Assembly: GCF_951230135.1 (NCBI RefSeq)
Contig: NZ_CATNVC010000001.1
Coordinates: 416,608-480,607 of the forward strand
From: Butyricicoccus sp. Marseille-Q5471
GTDB taxonomy: Bacteria > Bacillota > Clostridia > Oscillospirales > Butyricicoccaceae
DNA length: 64,000 nucleotides
Reading direction: 5' to 3'
Below, in pieces: positions 39,093 to 47,592 of the stretch. Within the stretch, counting starts at the first letter, position 1; each line of letters opens with the position of its first letter. A model generated the notes under the pieces. The model was given only the letters and a program-made list of their open reading frames with translations. It was not told where the DNA came from and searched no databases. A program made the translations under genes and the position numbers.

Positions 39093-40496
39093 TTGAAGAA
39101 ATCACAATTAAACACCACGCCCTACGACTTTGAGGGTAAGCTGCCGCTGCGGCAGGCAATTCCGCTCGGCTTGCAGCACGTACTAGCGATGTTCGTCGGC
39201 AACCTGACGCCGATTCTCATCATCACCAGCACCTGCGCTGCGATGAGCGACGCGGAGCAGTTTGCGGCGCTGCAAGTCTCGCTTCTGCAAAACGCAATGC
39301 TGATTGCAGGTCTGGTCACGCTGATTCAGCTGTTCGCCATCGGCCCAATCGGCGGCAAGGTGCCGATTATCATGGGCACAAGTTCAGGCTTCATCGGCGT
39401 GTTCAAGAGCGTTGCCGACGTGATGGGCGGCGGTATTCTGGGCTACGCGGCCATTATGGGCGCATCCATCATCGGCGGCCTGTTTGAGGGCGTGCTCGGC
39501 TTCTTTTTGAAACCGCTGCGCCGGTTTTTCCCCGCCGTTGTCACCGGCACGGTCGTGCTGTCCATCGGCCTTTCGCTCATCGGCGTGGGTGTTGGCTCGT
39601 TTGGCGGCGGCACGGCGGCCAAGGACTATGGCTCGGTCGAAAACCTGCTGATTGCACTGGTGGTACTGATCGTTATTCTGGCGCTTAAACACGGCTGCAA
39701 GGGCATGGCGAGCCATTCCTGCATCCTAATCGGCATTGTTTTCGGCTATATCCTGTGCGCCGTGCTGGCGCTTGTGCTGCCCACCACCGCAGTCGCAGCA
39801 GACGGCACCGAGTACGTCAAGGCTTGGGTGCTCAACTGGGACAAGGTCGCGCAGGCGAAATGGTTTGCGATTCCCGAGTTTATGCCCATAAAGCCCGTAT
39901 TTGACGCACGTGCAATCGTGCCTGTGCTGATTATGTTCATCGTCACCGCGGTCGAGACCGTGGGCGATATTTCCGGTGTCATGGAAGGCGGCATGAACCG
40001 CGAAGCGACCGACAAGGAGCTATCCGGCGGCGTCATCTGCGACGGTCTCGGCTCGTCCTTCGCGGCACTCTTCGGCGTGCTGCCCAACACCTCGTTCAGC
40101 CAGAACGTCGGCCTAGTCACGCTGACTAAAATCGTCAACCGCTTTGCCCTTGCGTGCGGCGCGATTTTCCTTGTGCTTTGCGGCCTGCTTCCCAAGCTCG
40201 CGGCGGTGGTTTCCATCATGCCGCAGAGCGTGCTGGGCGGTGCGGCTGTCATTATGTTCTCCTCGATTGCCATCAGCGGCATTCAGCTGATTACCAAAGA
40301 GCCGCTGGGTGCGCGCAATATGACGATTGTGTCGGTCGCGCTCGGCCTGGGCTACGGTCTGGGCGCAAACAGCGCCGTGCTGTCCGGTCTGCCGCAGAGC
40401 GTGCAGCTGATTTTCGGCGGCTCGGGCATCGTGCCCGCCGCTCTGGTCGCCATCCTGCTGAACATCCTTCTGCCGAAGGAAAAAGCTTCCGCATAA
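39093..40496 (+). CDS. NCS2 family xanthine/uracil permease
   Basis: A 467-residue nucleobase:cation symporter of the NCS2 family, about 14 membrane segments. Landmarks are PLGLQHVLAMFVGNLTPILII, GGKVPIIMGTSSGFIGVF, VTGTVVLSIGLSLIGVGV, TAVETVGDISGVMEGG (the Glu that contacts the base), LFGVLPNTSFSQNVGLV (the TM10 N-x-G segment) and SVLGGAAVIMFSSIAISG. The start is a TTG at 39093 with AAGGAG seven bases upstream. Position after xpt and before xanthine dehydrogenase points to xanthine. A terminator-like hairpin follows at 40508-40548. Confidence 0.92.
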   Translation: MKKSQLNTTPYDFEGKLPLRQAIPLGLQHVLAMFVGNLTPILIITSTCAAMSDAEQFAALQVSLLQNAMLIAGLVTLIQLFAIGPIGGKVPIIMGTSSGFIGVFKSVADVMGGGILGYAAIMGASIIGGLFEGVLGFFLKPLRRFFPAVVTGTVVLSIGLSLIGVGVGSFGGGTAAKDYGSVENLLIALVVLIVILALKHGCKGMASHSCILIGIVFGYILCAVLALVLPTTAVAADGTEYVKAWVLNWDKVAQAKWFAIPEFMPIKPVFDARAIVPVLIMFIVTAVETVGDISGVMEGGMNREATDKELSGGVICDGLGSSFAALFGVLPNTSFSQNVGLVTLTKIVNRFALACGAIFLVLCGLLPKLAAVVSIMPQSVLGGAAVIMFSSIAISGIQLITKEPLGARNMTIVSVALGLGYGLGANSAVLSGLPQSVQLIFGGSGIVPAALVAILLNILLPKEKASA

Positions 40497-40507
40497 TTGA
40501 TGAGAAT

Positions 40508-40548
40508 ACGACCCCTTTTGTGTGCCATTCACGCATCAGGGGTCGTTT
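40508..40548 (+). terminator. Terminator-like hairpin after the xanthine permease
   Basis: ACGACCCCT/AGGGGTCGT stem with a long loop and a weak TTT tail. Confidence 0.55.
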
Positions 40549-40581
40549 CCTGTCGTAAAGCGTTATTCTCCAAAAAGATTT

Positions 40582-40610
40582 TTGTATTTTGGGGGATTCG
40601 GTGATATAGT
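40582..40610 (+). promoter_or_regulatory. Promoter of the molybdenum hydroxylase operon
   Basis: TTGTAT (40582-40587), 17-base spacer, TATAGT (40605-40610), 32 bases before the TTG start. Confidence 0.6.
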
Positions 40611-40642
40611 AAAGGAATAGTACCAATCGGGAGGAAAAAATT

Positions 40643-41452
40643 TTGCTGACAATCAATCAGTATGTCCGGCCGCAAAGCCTGGATGAAGCATACGAGCTTT
40701 GCCAGAAAAAGAATACTGTTGTGCTGGGCGGCATGCTCTGGCTCAAAATGCAAAGCCGTCTGGTCGGCACGGCAATCGACCTGTGCGACCTTGGCCTGGA
40801 TACGATAGAAGAAACCGCGGACTCGTTTCGCATCGGTGCGATGGCAACGCTGCGCATGCTCGAAACACATGCGGGCCTGAACCAAATGACGCAGAACGCG
40901 CTGGCGGACAGTGTACGCTCCATCGTCGGCGTGCAGTTTCGCAACTGCGCGACCGTGGGCGGCAGCCTGTTCGGGCGCTTCGGCTTTTCCGATGTGCTGA
41001 CGCTGTTTCTCGCGCTTGACGCTGATGTGGAACTGCATCACGGCGGCGTGCTGCCGCTGCGTGAGTTCGCGGAAATGCCTGTTTTGCGCGACATTCTGGT
41101 GCGAGTCATCGTCAGAAAGCGGAACATCCACGTCGCGTATCAGTCGCAGCGCAACACCAAGACCGATTTTCCCGTGCTCACCTGCGCGGTCAGCGAGATC
41201 GACGGGGTGTATCGCTGTGTCATCGGTGCGCGTCCGATGCGCGCGGTCGTCTTTGAAGATGAAAGCGGTCTGCTTTCCGGCGGCGTGAACGAAGACAACG
41301 CACGCGCCTTTGCAGACGACATCGCCGTCCGTGTTTCCGTCGGCTCCAACCTACGCGCGGGCGCGGACTATCGCCGCCGGCTGACCAAAACCTTGGTGCG
41401 CCGCGCACTGCTCACCCTCGGAAAGGAGAACGAGCCATGCAAATCAAATTAA
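40643..41452 (+). CDS. Molybdenum hydroxylase FAD-binding subunit
   Basis: A 269-residue subunit of the xanthine dehydrogenase family. The FAD domain shows VLGGMLWLKMQ (in place of the classic AGGTDL loop), IGAMATLRMLE and VGVQFRNCATVGGSLFGRFGFSDVLT (NxATxGGN-like isoalloxazine loop), followed by a CO dehydrogenase flavoprotein C-terminal domain. It passes electrons from the iron-sulphur subunit to NAD+ or another acceptor. It is slightly shorter than typical xdhB. The start is a TTG at 40643 with GGGAGG upstream. Its 3' end overlaps the iron-sulphur subunit gene by 16 bases. Confidence 0.88.
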   Translation: MLTINQYVRPQSLDEAYELCQKKNTVVLGGMLWLKMQSRLVGTAIDLCDLGLDTIEETADSFRIGAMATLRMLETHAGLNQMTQNALADSVRSIVGVQFRNCATVGGSLFGRFGFSDVLTLFLALDADVELHHGGVLPLREFAEMPVLRDILVRVIVRKRNIHVAYQSQRNTKTDFPVLTCAVSEIDGVYRCVIGARPMRAVVFEDESGLLSGGVNEDNARAFADDIAVRVSVGSNLRAGADYRRRLTKTLVRRALLTLGKENEPCKSN

Positions 41453-41910
41453 CCTTAAACGGAAAGCCCGTCTCCGAGGAGATCGCGGCTGACCTGTTGC
41501 TGCTCGATTTTGTCCGTGCACACGGCTGTGCAAGCGTCAAACGCGGCTGCGAAACGGCAAACTGCGGCCTATGCACCGTGCTGATGGACGGCAAGCCTGT
41601 GCTCTCATGCAGCATGCTCGCCGCGCGCGCGGCGGGACACGAAATCACGACGCTGGAGGGCATGGGCGCGGAGGCTGAGGAGCTTGCCGCATTTATCGCC
41701 GATCAGGGCGCAGAGCAGTGCGGCTTCTGCAACCCAGGCTTTATGATGAACACCATTGCGCTACTGCGCGAAAACCCCACGCCGAGTGACGACGAAATCC
41801 GCGCCTATCTTGCGGGCAACCTGTGCCGCTGCTCGGGTTACGAGGGACAGCTACGCGGCGTGCGGGCCTTTGTTGCCTGGCGTGCACAGAAGGGACGGTG
41901 CGCCGAATGA
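41437..41910 (+). CDS. Molybdenum hydroxylase [2Fe-2S] subunit
   Basis: A 157-residue protein with two [2Fe-2S] clusters: a plant-ferredoxin-like site (CASVKRGCETANCGLC and the fourth Cys in VLSC) and a helical domain site (QCGFCNPGF and CRCSGY). It relays electrons from the Mo site to FAD. ATG 41437 has AAAGGAG upstream within the FAD subunit gene, and its stop overlaps the Mo subunit start by four bases (ATGA). Confidence 0.95.
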   Translation: MQIKLTLNGKPVSEEIAADLLLLDFVRAHGCASVKRGCETANCGLCTVLMDGKPVLSCSMLAARAAGHEITTLEGMGAEAEELAAFIADQGAEQCGFCNPGFMMNTIALLRENPTPSDDEIRAYLAGNLCRCSGYEGQLRGVRAFVAWRAQKGRCAE

Positions 41911-44204
41911 ATGAACATCAGTTTAAAACGGTCGGCCAGCCCGTGCGCAAAAAGGACGCGATGCGTCTGCTGCTTGGCAAACCCGCCTTTGTCGATGACG
42001 TGACGCCGCGCGACTGTCTGGTCGTCAAGGTGCTTCGCTCGCCGCACGCACATGCGCTGATTGAAGAAATCAGCACCGAAATTGCCCTGAAGGTGCCCGG
42101 CATTGAAGCGATTTTCACCTATCGGGACGTGCCGGACAAGCGCTTTACCATGGCCGGGCAGACCTATCCCGAGCCTTCGCCCTATGACCGCCTGATTCTC
42201 GACCGCCGCGTGCGCTTTGTCGGAGACGCGGTTGCCGTAGTCGCAGGCGAGAGTGAAAAGGCCGTGGATCGCGCGCTCAAGCTCATTAAAGTCAAATACG
42301 AGGTACTTGAGCCGGTGCTTGACATGCACACCGCCAAGGATAACGCCGTGCTCGTGCATCCGGAGGACAATTGGCGCTCGCTCTGCCCAGTCGGTGCGGA
42401 CAATAAACGCAACCTGTGCGCCAGTGATTCTTCGGGCGACGGCGACGTGGACGCGGTGTTCGCGCAGTGCGACGAGATCGTCGAGCACACCTATCACACC
42501 CGCGCCAACCAGCAGGCCATGATGGAGACCTTCCGCACCTTTACCGAAATTGATGCGTTCGGCCGTCTGCACGTAGTCAGCTCGACACAGATTGTGTTCC
42601 ATGCGCGCCGCATTCTTGCGCACGCACTCGATATCCCGAAATCCAAGATTCACGTCGAAAAACCGCGCATCGGCGGCGGCTTCGGTGCAAAGCAGTCGGT
42701 CGTGGCCGAGGTGTATCCCGCGCTTGTCACATGGAAAACGGGCAAGCCCGCCAAGATGCTTTACACCCGTCAGGAAACGCAGATTGCAGGCTCGCCGCGC
42801 CACGAGATGGAGGTTTCCGTCCGCGTCGGCGCGATGCGGGACGGCACCATCCGCGCCATCGACGTGTACACTCTGTCCAACACCGGCGCGTTTGGTGAGC
42901 ACGGCCCGACAACCGTCGGCCTGTCCGGCCACAAGTCCATTCCGCTGTACAACAACAACCTCGAAGCCTACCGCTTTGCCTATGACGTGGTCTATACCAA
43001 TGTGCAGGCGGCAGGCGCTTACCGCGGCTACGGCGCAACGCAGGGCATCTTTGCCGTAGAGTCTGCGGTCAACGAGCTTGCTGCGCGGCTGAATATCGAC
43101 CCTGTCGCTCTGCGCGAGAAAAACATGGTGCGCGAGGGACAGGCCATGCCCGCCTACTATGGTGAAACCGCCTACGCCTGCGCGCTCGACCGCTGCATGG
43201 CACGTGCCAAGGAAATGTTCCACTGGGACGAACGTGCGAAACCCCGCGAGATGAGCAACGGCCGCGTCCGCGCCGCAGGTGTGGCGATGGCGATGCAGGG
43301 CTCGGGCATCTCGTGCGTCGACGTTGGCTCTGCGACGATCAAGATCAACGACGACGGTTTCTATTCCCTCATCATCGGTGCGGCTGACATGGGCACGGGC
43401 TGCGATACCATTCTGGCGCAGATGGCGGCCGAGTGTCTGGACTGCTCGGTTGACGATGTGATTGTTTTCGGCGCGGATTCGGACGCTTCGCCCTATGATT
43501 CGGGCTCTTACGCCTCATCCACCACCTATGTCACCGGCAAGGCGGTCGAAAAAGCGTGCACTGAGCTGAAGGAAAAGCTGTGCACGGTTGCCGCCGGCAT
43601 GATGGACTGCGCCGTGGACGAAACCGTCTTTGAAGGCCGCGAAATCCGACGGGCGGACGGCAGCGCTTCCGTTTCGCTTGCCGATGTCGCCACCAAAACG
43701 ATGTGCGGCAATCCCACGGCCGCGATGGCGACTGCGTCACACACCTCGCCCATCTCGCCCCCGCCCTTCATGGTCGGCATGGCGGAAATCGAGCTTGACC
43801 GCGAAACCGGCTCGGTAGAGCTGATTGACTATGTTGCCGTGGTCGACTGCGGCACGCCAATTAACCCCAACCTCGCCCGCGTGCAGACCGAGGGCGGTCT
43901 GGTGCAGGGCATCGGCATGGCGCTGTATGAAAACGTCACTTATGACGAAAAGGGCCGCATTGCGGAGGATACCTTCATGCAGTACAAGCTGCCCACCCGT
44001 TTGGATATGGGCACGCTGCGCGTCGAATTTGAGTCCAGCTATGAGCAAAGCGGCCCGTTTGGCGCGAAATCCATCGGTGAAATCGTCATCAACACCCCCT
44101 CCCCCGCGCTTGCGCACGCGATTTACAACGCAACCGGCGTGTGGCACCGTGAGCTGCCCATCACAGCGGAGCACATCCTGATGAGCATGCCCGAGGAGAA
44201 CTGA
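41907..44204 (+). CDS. Molybdenum hydroxylase catalytic (Mo-cofactor) subunit, xanthine dehydrogenase family
   Basis: A 765-residue catalytic subunit. The N-terminal part (VGQPVRKKDAMRLLLGKPAF, DRRVRFVGDAVAVVAGES) is the a/b hammerhead. Mo-pterin elements follow: RIGGGFGAKQ, AYRGYGATQGIFAVES, GAADMGTGCDTILAQMAAE, EGGLVQGIGMAL, and the catalytic Glu in GPFGAKSIGEIVINTPSPAL. It hydroxylates a purine or other N-heterocycle using water. Xanthine is suggested by the flanking xpt and permease genes. ATG 41907 overlaps the preceding stop. A Mo-cofactor nucleotidyltransferase gene follows by two bases. Nicotinate or another substrate cannot be excluded. Confidence 0.93.
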   Translation: MNEHQFKTVGQPVRKKDAMRLLLGKPAFVDDVTPRDCLVVKVLRSPHAHALIEEISTEIALKVPGIEAIFTYRDVPDKRFTMAGQTYPEPSPYDRLILDRRVRFVGDAVAVVAGESEKAVDRALKLIKVKYEVLEPVLDMHTAKDNAVLVHPEDNWRSLCPVGADNKRNLCASDSSGDGDVDAVFAQCDEIVEHTYHTRANQQAMMETFRTFTEIDAFGRLHVVSSTQIVFHARRILAHALDIPKSKIHVEKPRIGGGFGAKQSVVAEVYPALVTWKTGKPAKMLYTRQETQIAGSPRHEMEVSVRVGAMRDGTIRAIDVYTLSNTGAFGEHGPTTVGLSGHKSIPLYNNNLEAYRFAYDVVYTNVQAAGAYRGYGATQGIFAVESAVNELAARLNIDPVALREKNMVREGQAMPAYYGETAYACALDRCMARAKEMFHWDERAKPREMSNGRVRAAGVAMAMQGSGISCVDVGSATIKINDDGFYSLIIGAADMGTGCDTILAQMAAECLDCSVDDVIVFGADSDASPYDSGSYASSTTYVTGKAVEKACTELKEKLCTVAAGMMDCAVDETVFEGREIRRADGSASVSLADVATKTMCGNPTAAMATASHTSPISPPPFMVGMAEIELDRETGSVELIDYVAVVDCGTPINPNLARVQTEGGLVQGIGMALYENVTYDEKGRIAEDTFMQYKLPTRLDMGTLRVEFESSYEQSGPFGAKSIGEIVINTPSPALAHAIYNATGVWHRELPITAEHILMSMPEEN

Positions 44205-44206
44205 GC

Positions 44207-44794
44207 ATGCTCATCCACATGCTGTATCTCGCGGCGGGCAGCAGCCGCCGCTTTGGCGAAAACAAGCTGCTGCACGAGGTCGGCGGCAAGCCGCTGTTCC
44301 GTCATGGATTAGACGCGCTCGCGGAAGTTGCCGCTGCACGAAACGACTGCACGCTGACCGTCGTCACACGCTTCGACCAAATCGCACAAGCGGCCGAAGC
44401 ATGCGGCGTGCGATGCGTGTTCAGTCCGGATAGCGAAAAGGGGTTGTCCTACACCATCCGCGCAGGCGTTAACGCACTTGCGGACGAGCAGCCGCCGTTT
44501 TACCTGCTGTTTGCTGTCGCCGATCAGCCGTTTCTGTCCCGCCAGACGGTCGAACGGCTGATGGCTGAGACGTGTGCTGCGGGCACCGCGGTCGCATCCG
44601 TCTATTATCACGAGCGTCCCGGCAATCCGACCTTGCTGCACAGCCGCCTGATTCCCGAGCTGCTCGCGCTGACGGACGACGAGGGCGGGCGCAAGGTCAT
44701 TGGCCGTCATATGAACGACTGCACCATCGTGCAGGCCGAAGCCCCCGCAGAACTGGCTGACTTTGACGTTCCCGATGATTTGCACGGATTATAG
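44207..44794 (+). CDS. mocA: Molybdenum cofactor cytidylyltransferase-like protein
   Basis: A 195-residue NTP transferase of the MobA/MocA type. The nucleotide loop is YLAAGSSRRFGENKLL, with GGKPLFRH, AVADQPFLSRQTVERL (the metal-binding Asp region), GNPTLLHSRL and GGRKVIGRH. MocA makes molybdopterin cytosine dinucleotide for xanthine dehydrogenase-type enzymes. ATG 44207 has GAGGAG upstream and lies two bases after the catalytic subunit stop, so it is the fourth gene of the operon. A strong terminator follows at 44798-44826. Confidence 0.9.
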   Translation: MLIHMLYLAAGSSRRFGENKLLHEVGGKPLFRHGLDALAEVAAARNDCTLTVVTRFDQIAQAAEACGVRCVFSPDSEKGLSYTIRAGVNALADEQPPFYLLFAVADQPFLSRQTVERLMAETCAAGTAVASVYYHERPGNPTLLHSRLIPELLALTDDEGGRKVIGRHMNDCTIVQAEAPAELADFDVPDDLHGL

Positions 44795-44797
44795 CAT

Positions 44798-44826
44798 CAA
44801 AAAGCGCCCCGTTGGGGCGTTTTTTA
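44798..44826. terminator. Intrinsic terminator of the molybdenum hydroxylase operon
   Basis: AAAAAGCGCCCC/GGGGCGTTTTT stem with GTT loop and T-run. Confidence 0.9.
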
Positions 44827-44847
44827 TTTGGAATGAGATTTGTCCGT

Positions 44848-44876
44848 TTGCTTTTCGTGTGCGGCTTCGGTATAAT
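44848..44876 (+). promoter_or_regulatory. Promoter of the EamA transporter gene
   Basis: TTGCTT (44848-44853), 17-base spacer, TATAAT (44871-44876). Confidence 0.7.
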
Positions 44877-44909
44877 GGTACTATTCGACAATATTGAGAG
44901 GATTCTCCC

Positions 44910-45818
44910 ATGACAAATAAAAGTAAATGGTTTGGCCTGATTCTTCCGGCCGTTTTGTGCACCGCACTCTGGGGCAGTGCCGCACCCTGCATCAAGCTCG
45001 GCTATTCGCTGTTTGAAATCGCGCCGGGCGACTCATTTTCCCAGCTTGTGTTCGCCGGCTGGCGCTTTACCTGCGCGGGGCTGCTGACGCTGCTGGTGGC
45101 CGCCGTGCTTGGACGCCGTCCTCTGCTGCCCCGCAGAGATAATATCGGCGCGATTCTTTCCATCAGCCTGTTTCAGAGCATGATTCAGTACGTGTGCTAC
45201 TACATCGGTCTTTCCCACACGACAGGCACAAACGGTGCACTGCTTTCGGGCACGCAGACCTTTTTCGCCATTTTATTTGCCCATATTTTCCTGAAAGACG
45301 ACAAACTCAGCCGCACCAAGGCCATTGGCTGTATACTGGGATTTTCGGGCGTTGTGCTGCTGCAATTCGGCGGCACAATCGGCGGCTTCACGCTCATGGG
45401 TGACGGACTGGTGCTGCTTTCGGCGGCGTCCGCCGGTATGGGCGCGCTGGTTTCCCGCATCATGACGCCCGGGCGCGATCCCATCGTGCTGACCGCGTGG
45501 CAGTTGATTTTCGGCGGCGGGTTTCTTCTTGCGCTCGGCTACGGCGGCGGCGGTGCAATTCGGACGGTCAACTTGCAGGGTGCACTGCTGCTGCTTTATA
45601 TGATTGTGCTTTCCGCGGTTGCCTTCACCGTCTGGACTTCGCTCCTCAAGAAATACCCAGTCGGCAAGGTCGCTGTGTATAACTTTCTCATTCCCATGTT
45701 CGGTGCACTGTTTGCCGCCCTGTTTCTGCAGGAGCAGGTCTGGACTATTCGCAACCTGCTCGCCCTTCTGCTGGTCGGCTCAGGCATTGCGCTTGCCAAC
45801 AAAGCATCTGCTTCCTAA
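44910..45818 (+). CDS. DMT superfamily (EamA) transporter
   Basis: A 302-residue membrane protein with ten predicted helices in two EamA repeats: VLCTALWGSAAPCIKLGY and YIGLSHTTGTNGALLSGTQTFFAILFAHIFLKDDKLS in the first, GDGLVLLSAASAGMGALVSRIM and FTVWTSLLKKYPVGKVAVYNFLIPMFGALFAALFLQE in the second. The family exports or imports small metabolites, often amino acids. Start ATG 44910 has GAGAGG upstream. It is a single gene with its own promoter and terminator. No substrate can be assigned. Confidence 0.9.
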   Translation: MTNKSKWFGLILPAVLCTALWGSAAPCIKLGYSLFEIAPGDSFSQLVFAGWRFTCAGLLTLLVAAVLGRRPLLPRRDNIGAILSISLFQSMIQYVCYYIGLSHTTGTNGALLSGTQTFFAILFAHIFLKDDKLSRTKAIGCILGFSGVVLLQFGGTIGGFTLMGDGLVLLSAASAGMGALVSRIMTPGRDPIVLTAWQLIFGGGFLLALGYGGGGAIRTVNLQGALLLLYMIVLSAVAFTVWTSLLKKYPVGKVAVYNFLIPMFGALFAALFLQEQVWTIRNLLALLLVGSGIALANKASAS

Positions 45819-45821
45819 ACC

Positions 45822-45858
45822 AAAAAGGCGCTGTATCCTTGCGGGTACAGCGCCTTTT
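45822..45858. terminator. Bidirectional terminator
   Basis: AAAAGGCGCTGTA/TACAGCGCCTTTT stem between the convergent EamA and Crp/Fnr genes. Confidence 0.88.
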
Positions 45859-45865
45859 CATTTGC

Positions 45866-46540
45866 TCAGCCGAGAGAACCGCTGTCCTCCCGCAGCTGAA
45901 ATGTATTCTTTTCATAGTGCAGCAGCCCTTCACGCTGCATTTTGCTCAGTTCGTTCGACAGCGCACTGCGGTCAACGCCCAAATAATCGGCCAACTGCTG
46001 CCGGTTAAACGGAACGGTAAAGGCATACGATCCCTGCTGCATTGCCTCAAAGGACAGATAGGACAACAGCCTCCCCCGAATGGACTTGGACGAGGTATGG
46101 AAAATGCGGCGCGACAGATTGAGATTTTTCTGCGCCATAACGGTCAGCAGATTGCGAATCAGCTTGCTGTGAAACGCGCAGGCGCTCGGACAGGTCTGCA
46201 GCAGGCGGGACGTATGGAGAAACAGCACCTCTGCCGCCTCCGCCGCCACGACGTTCACCATCATTGGCTCGCCCGGCACACAGGCATAGGTTTCGGCAAA
46301 AACCTGCCCCGGGGATACGTTTCCCAAAATGCTTCTATTGCCCCACACATCATCGTTTTCAATGTTGACACTGCCGGAAAGCACCAGTCCCATGGCAGTC
46401 ACCGCATCTCCCGCATGATAAATCACCGCACCCTTTACAAAAGTCTTGCTTTCTGCGCCGAGACATTGCAGCATGGATTCCACTTCCTCCGCCGTACAGC
46501 CGCGAAACAGCATGGTTTTTGTCAAAAAAATGTAATTCAT
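45866..46540 (-). CDS. Crp/Fnr family regulator, HcpR-like by context
   Basis: A 224-residue regulator. Residues ~10-125 are a cyclic-nucleotide-binding-type beta barrel (FVKGAVIYHAGDAVTAMGLVLSGSVNI, SPGQVFAETYACVPGE), followed by the dimerisation helix and a winged helix-turn-helix (VPFNRQQLADYLGVDRSALSNELSKMQREG). The cAMP-contacting residues are not conserved and no Fe-S cysteine set of FNR is present, so its effector is something else; HcpR proteins of this family sense nitric oxide. ATG 46540 has AAGGAG upstream. It is divergent from the ferredoxin-cupin-hcp operon, and a perfect palindrome between them (46555-46568) is its probable site. Confidence 0.87.
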   Translation of the reverse strand: MNYIFLTKTMLFRGCTAEEVESMLQCLGAESKTFVKGAVIYHAGDAVTAMGLVLSGSVNIENDDVWGNRSILGNVSPGQVFAETYACVPGEPMMVNVVAAEAAEVLFLHTSRLLQTCPSACAFHSKLIRNLLTVMAQKNLNLSRRIFHTSSKSIRGRLLSYLSFEAMQQGSYAFTVPFNRQQLADYLGVDRSALSNELSKMQREGLLHYEKNTFQLREDSGSLG

Positions 46541-46554
46541 TTTTTCTCCTTTAC

Positions 46555-46596
46555 GTTGTTATAACAACATACGAGTTGCAATTATCATAGTATACT
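46555..46596 (+). promoter_or_regulatory. Palindromic activator site and -10 of the hcp operon
   Basis: GTTGTTATAACAAC (46555-46568) is a perfect 14-base palindrome. A TATACT -10 (46591-46596) follows without a recognisable -35. If transcription starts near 46603, the palindrome is centred at about -41.5, the class II activator position of Crp/Fnr proteins. Confidence 0.65.
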
Positions 46597-46642
46597 TGGG
46601 TCAACAAGTCAAGGTTTGCAACAGATTGCAGGAGGAATTACG

Positions 46643-47353
46643 ATGGTTCGAAAGATTATTCATATTGATGAAGACAAGTGTAACGGCTGCGGCCTGTGTG
46701 CCAAAGCCTGTCACGAGGACGCAATCGGCATGGTCAACGGCAAGGCAAAGCTGCTGCGCGACGATTATTGTGACGGACTGGGCAACTGCCTGCCGACCTG
46801 TCCGACCGGCGCCATCACCTTTGTTGAGCGCGAGGCTGCTGCTTTTGACGAGGCGGCGGTCAAGGAAAATCAAAAAAAGAAACAGCAGGCCGAGGGCGCA
46901 CCGCTTGCCTGTGGCTGCCCGGGCAGTCAGTCCCGTCAGTTTGACCGACCGGCAGAACCCGCCGCTGCCTACGCTGCACCCGCTGCATCGTCGCAGCTGC
47001 GCCAGTGGCCGGTACAGATTAAGCTTGCGCCGGTAAATGCATCCTATTTTGACGGTGCGCACCTGCTCATTTCGGCCGACTGCGCCGCCTATGCCTATGC
47101 CCGCTTTCACGAGGATTTCATCCGCGGCAAAATCACCCTAATCGGCTGCCCCAAGCTTGACGAGGGTGATTACAGCGAAAAGCTGACCGAAATCATCCGT
47201 CAGAACAACATCAAAAGCCTGACCGTGGTACGCATGGAAGTCCCCTGCTGCGGCGGCATTGAGCATGCAGCAGTCACCGCGCTCAAAAACAGCGGCAAAT
47301 TCATCCCCTGGCAGGTCGTTACCATTTCAACCGATGGCCGCATTCTGGATTAA
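46643..47353 (+). CDS. 4Fe-4S ferredoxin-domain protein of the hcp operon
   Basis: A 236-residue iron-sulphur protein. The N-terminal ~70 residues hold two [4Fe-4S] sites (CNGCGLCAKACHEDAIG and CDGLGNCLPTCPTGAI). A linker with GCPGS follows, then a C-terminal ~130-residue alpha/beta domain (LLISADCAAYAYARFHEDFI, LIGCPKLDEG, VVRMEVPCCGGIEHA) with further Cys residues. This layout is typical of the ferredoxin-like proteins encoded with hybrid cluster protein in Clostridia. ATG 46643 has AGGAGG upstream and is the first codon after the palindrome promoter. It probably supplies electrons to Hcp; a redox sensor role is possible. Confidence 0.85.
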   Translation: MVRKIIHIDEDKCNGCGLCAKACHEDAIGMVNGKAKLLRDDYCDGLGNCLPTCPTGAITFVEREAAAFDEAAVKENQKKKQQAEGAPLACGCPGSQSRQFDRPAEPAAAYAAPAASSQLRQWPVQIKLAPVNASYFDGAHLLISADCAAYAYARFHEDFIRGKITLIGCPKLDEGDYSEKLTEIIRQNNIKSLTVVRMEVPCCGGIEHAAVTALKNSGKFIPWQVVTISTDGRILD

Positions 47354-47392
47354 GTGAACGTCGACGCATTGCCGACTGAAAGGAGTATTATT

Positions 47393-47578
47393 ATGAAATT
47401 CTTTGTCAACAGTGGCTGCATCGGCTGCGGCCTGTGCGCCGGAGCCTGCCCCGAGGTCTTTGAAATGACCGACGAGGGTCTGGCCAAGGCCATCGAGGAC
47501 GAGGTGGATGGCGCGCTGCTGGAAAGCGCACTGGATGCCCAGTCCGGCTGCCCCGTCAGCGCAATCGAAGCGCAGTAA
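47393..47578 (+). CDS. Small [4Fe-4S] ferredoxin
   Basis: A 61-residue ferredoxin. One cluster is bound by CIGCGLCAGACPEVF (three Cys and a CP) and the fourth Cys in SGCPVSAIEAQ, a single-cluster Clostridium/Thermotoga-type arrangement. ATG 47393 has AAGGAG nine bases upstream. It lies 39 bases after the larger ferredoxin gene and 14 bases before the cupin gene, within the hcp operon, where it is a likely electron donor. Confidence 0.92.
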   Translation: MKFFVNSGCIGCGLCAGACPEVFEMTDEGLAKAIEDEVDGALLESALDAQSGCPVSAIEAQ

Positions 47579-47592
47579 AGGAGTGAGTTTTC

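Noticed and set aside
41838..43223. 461-codon open frame on the minus strand
   Set aside because: Antisense shadow of the molybdenum hydroxylase catalytic subunit.
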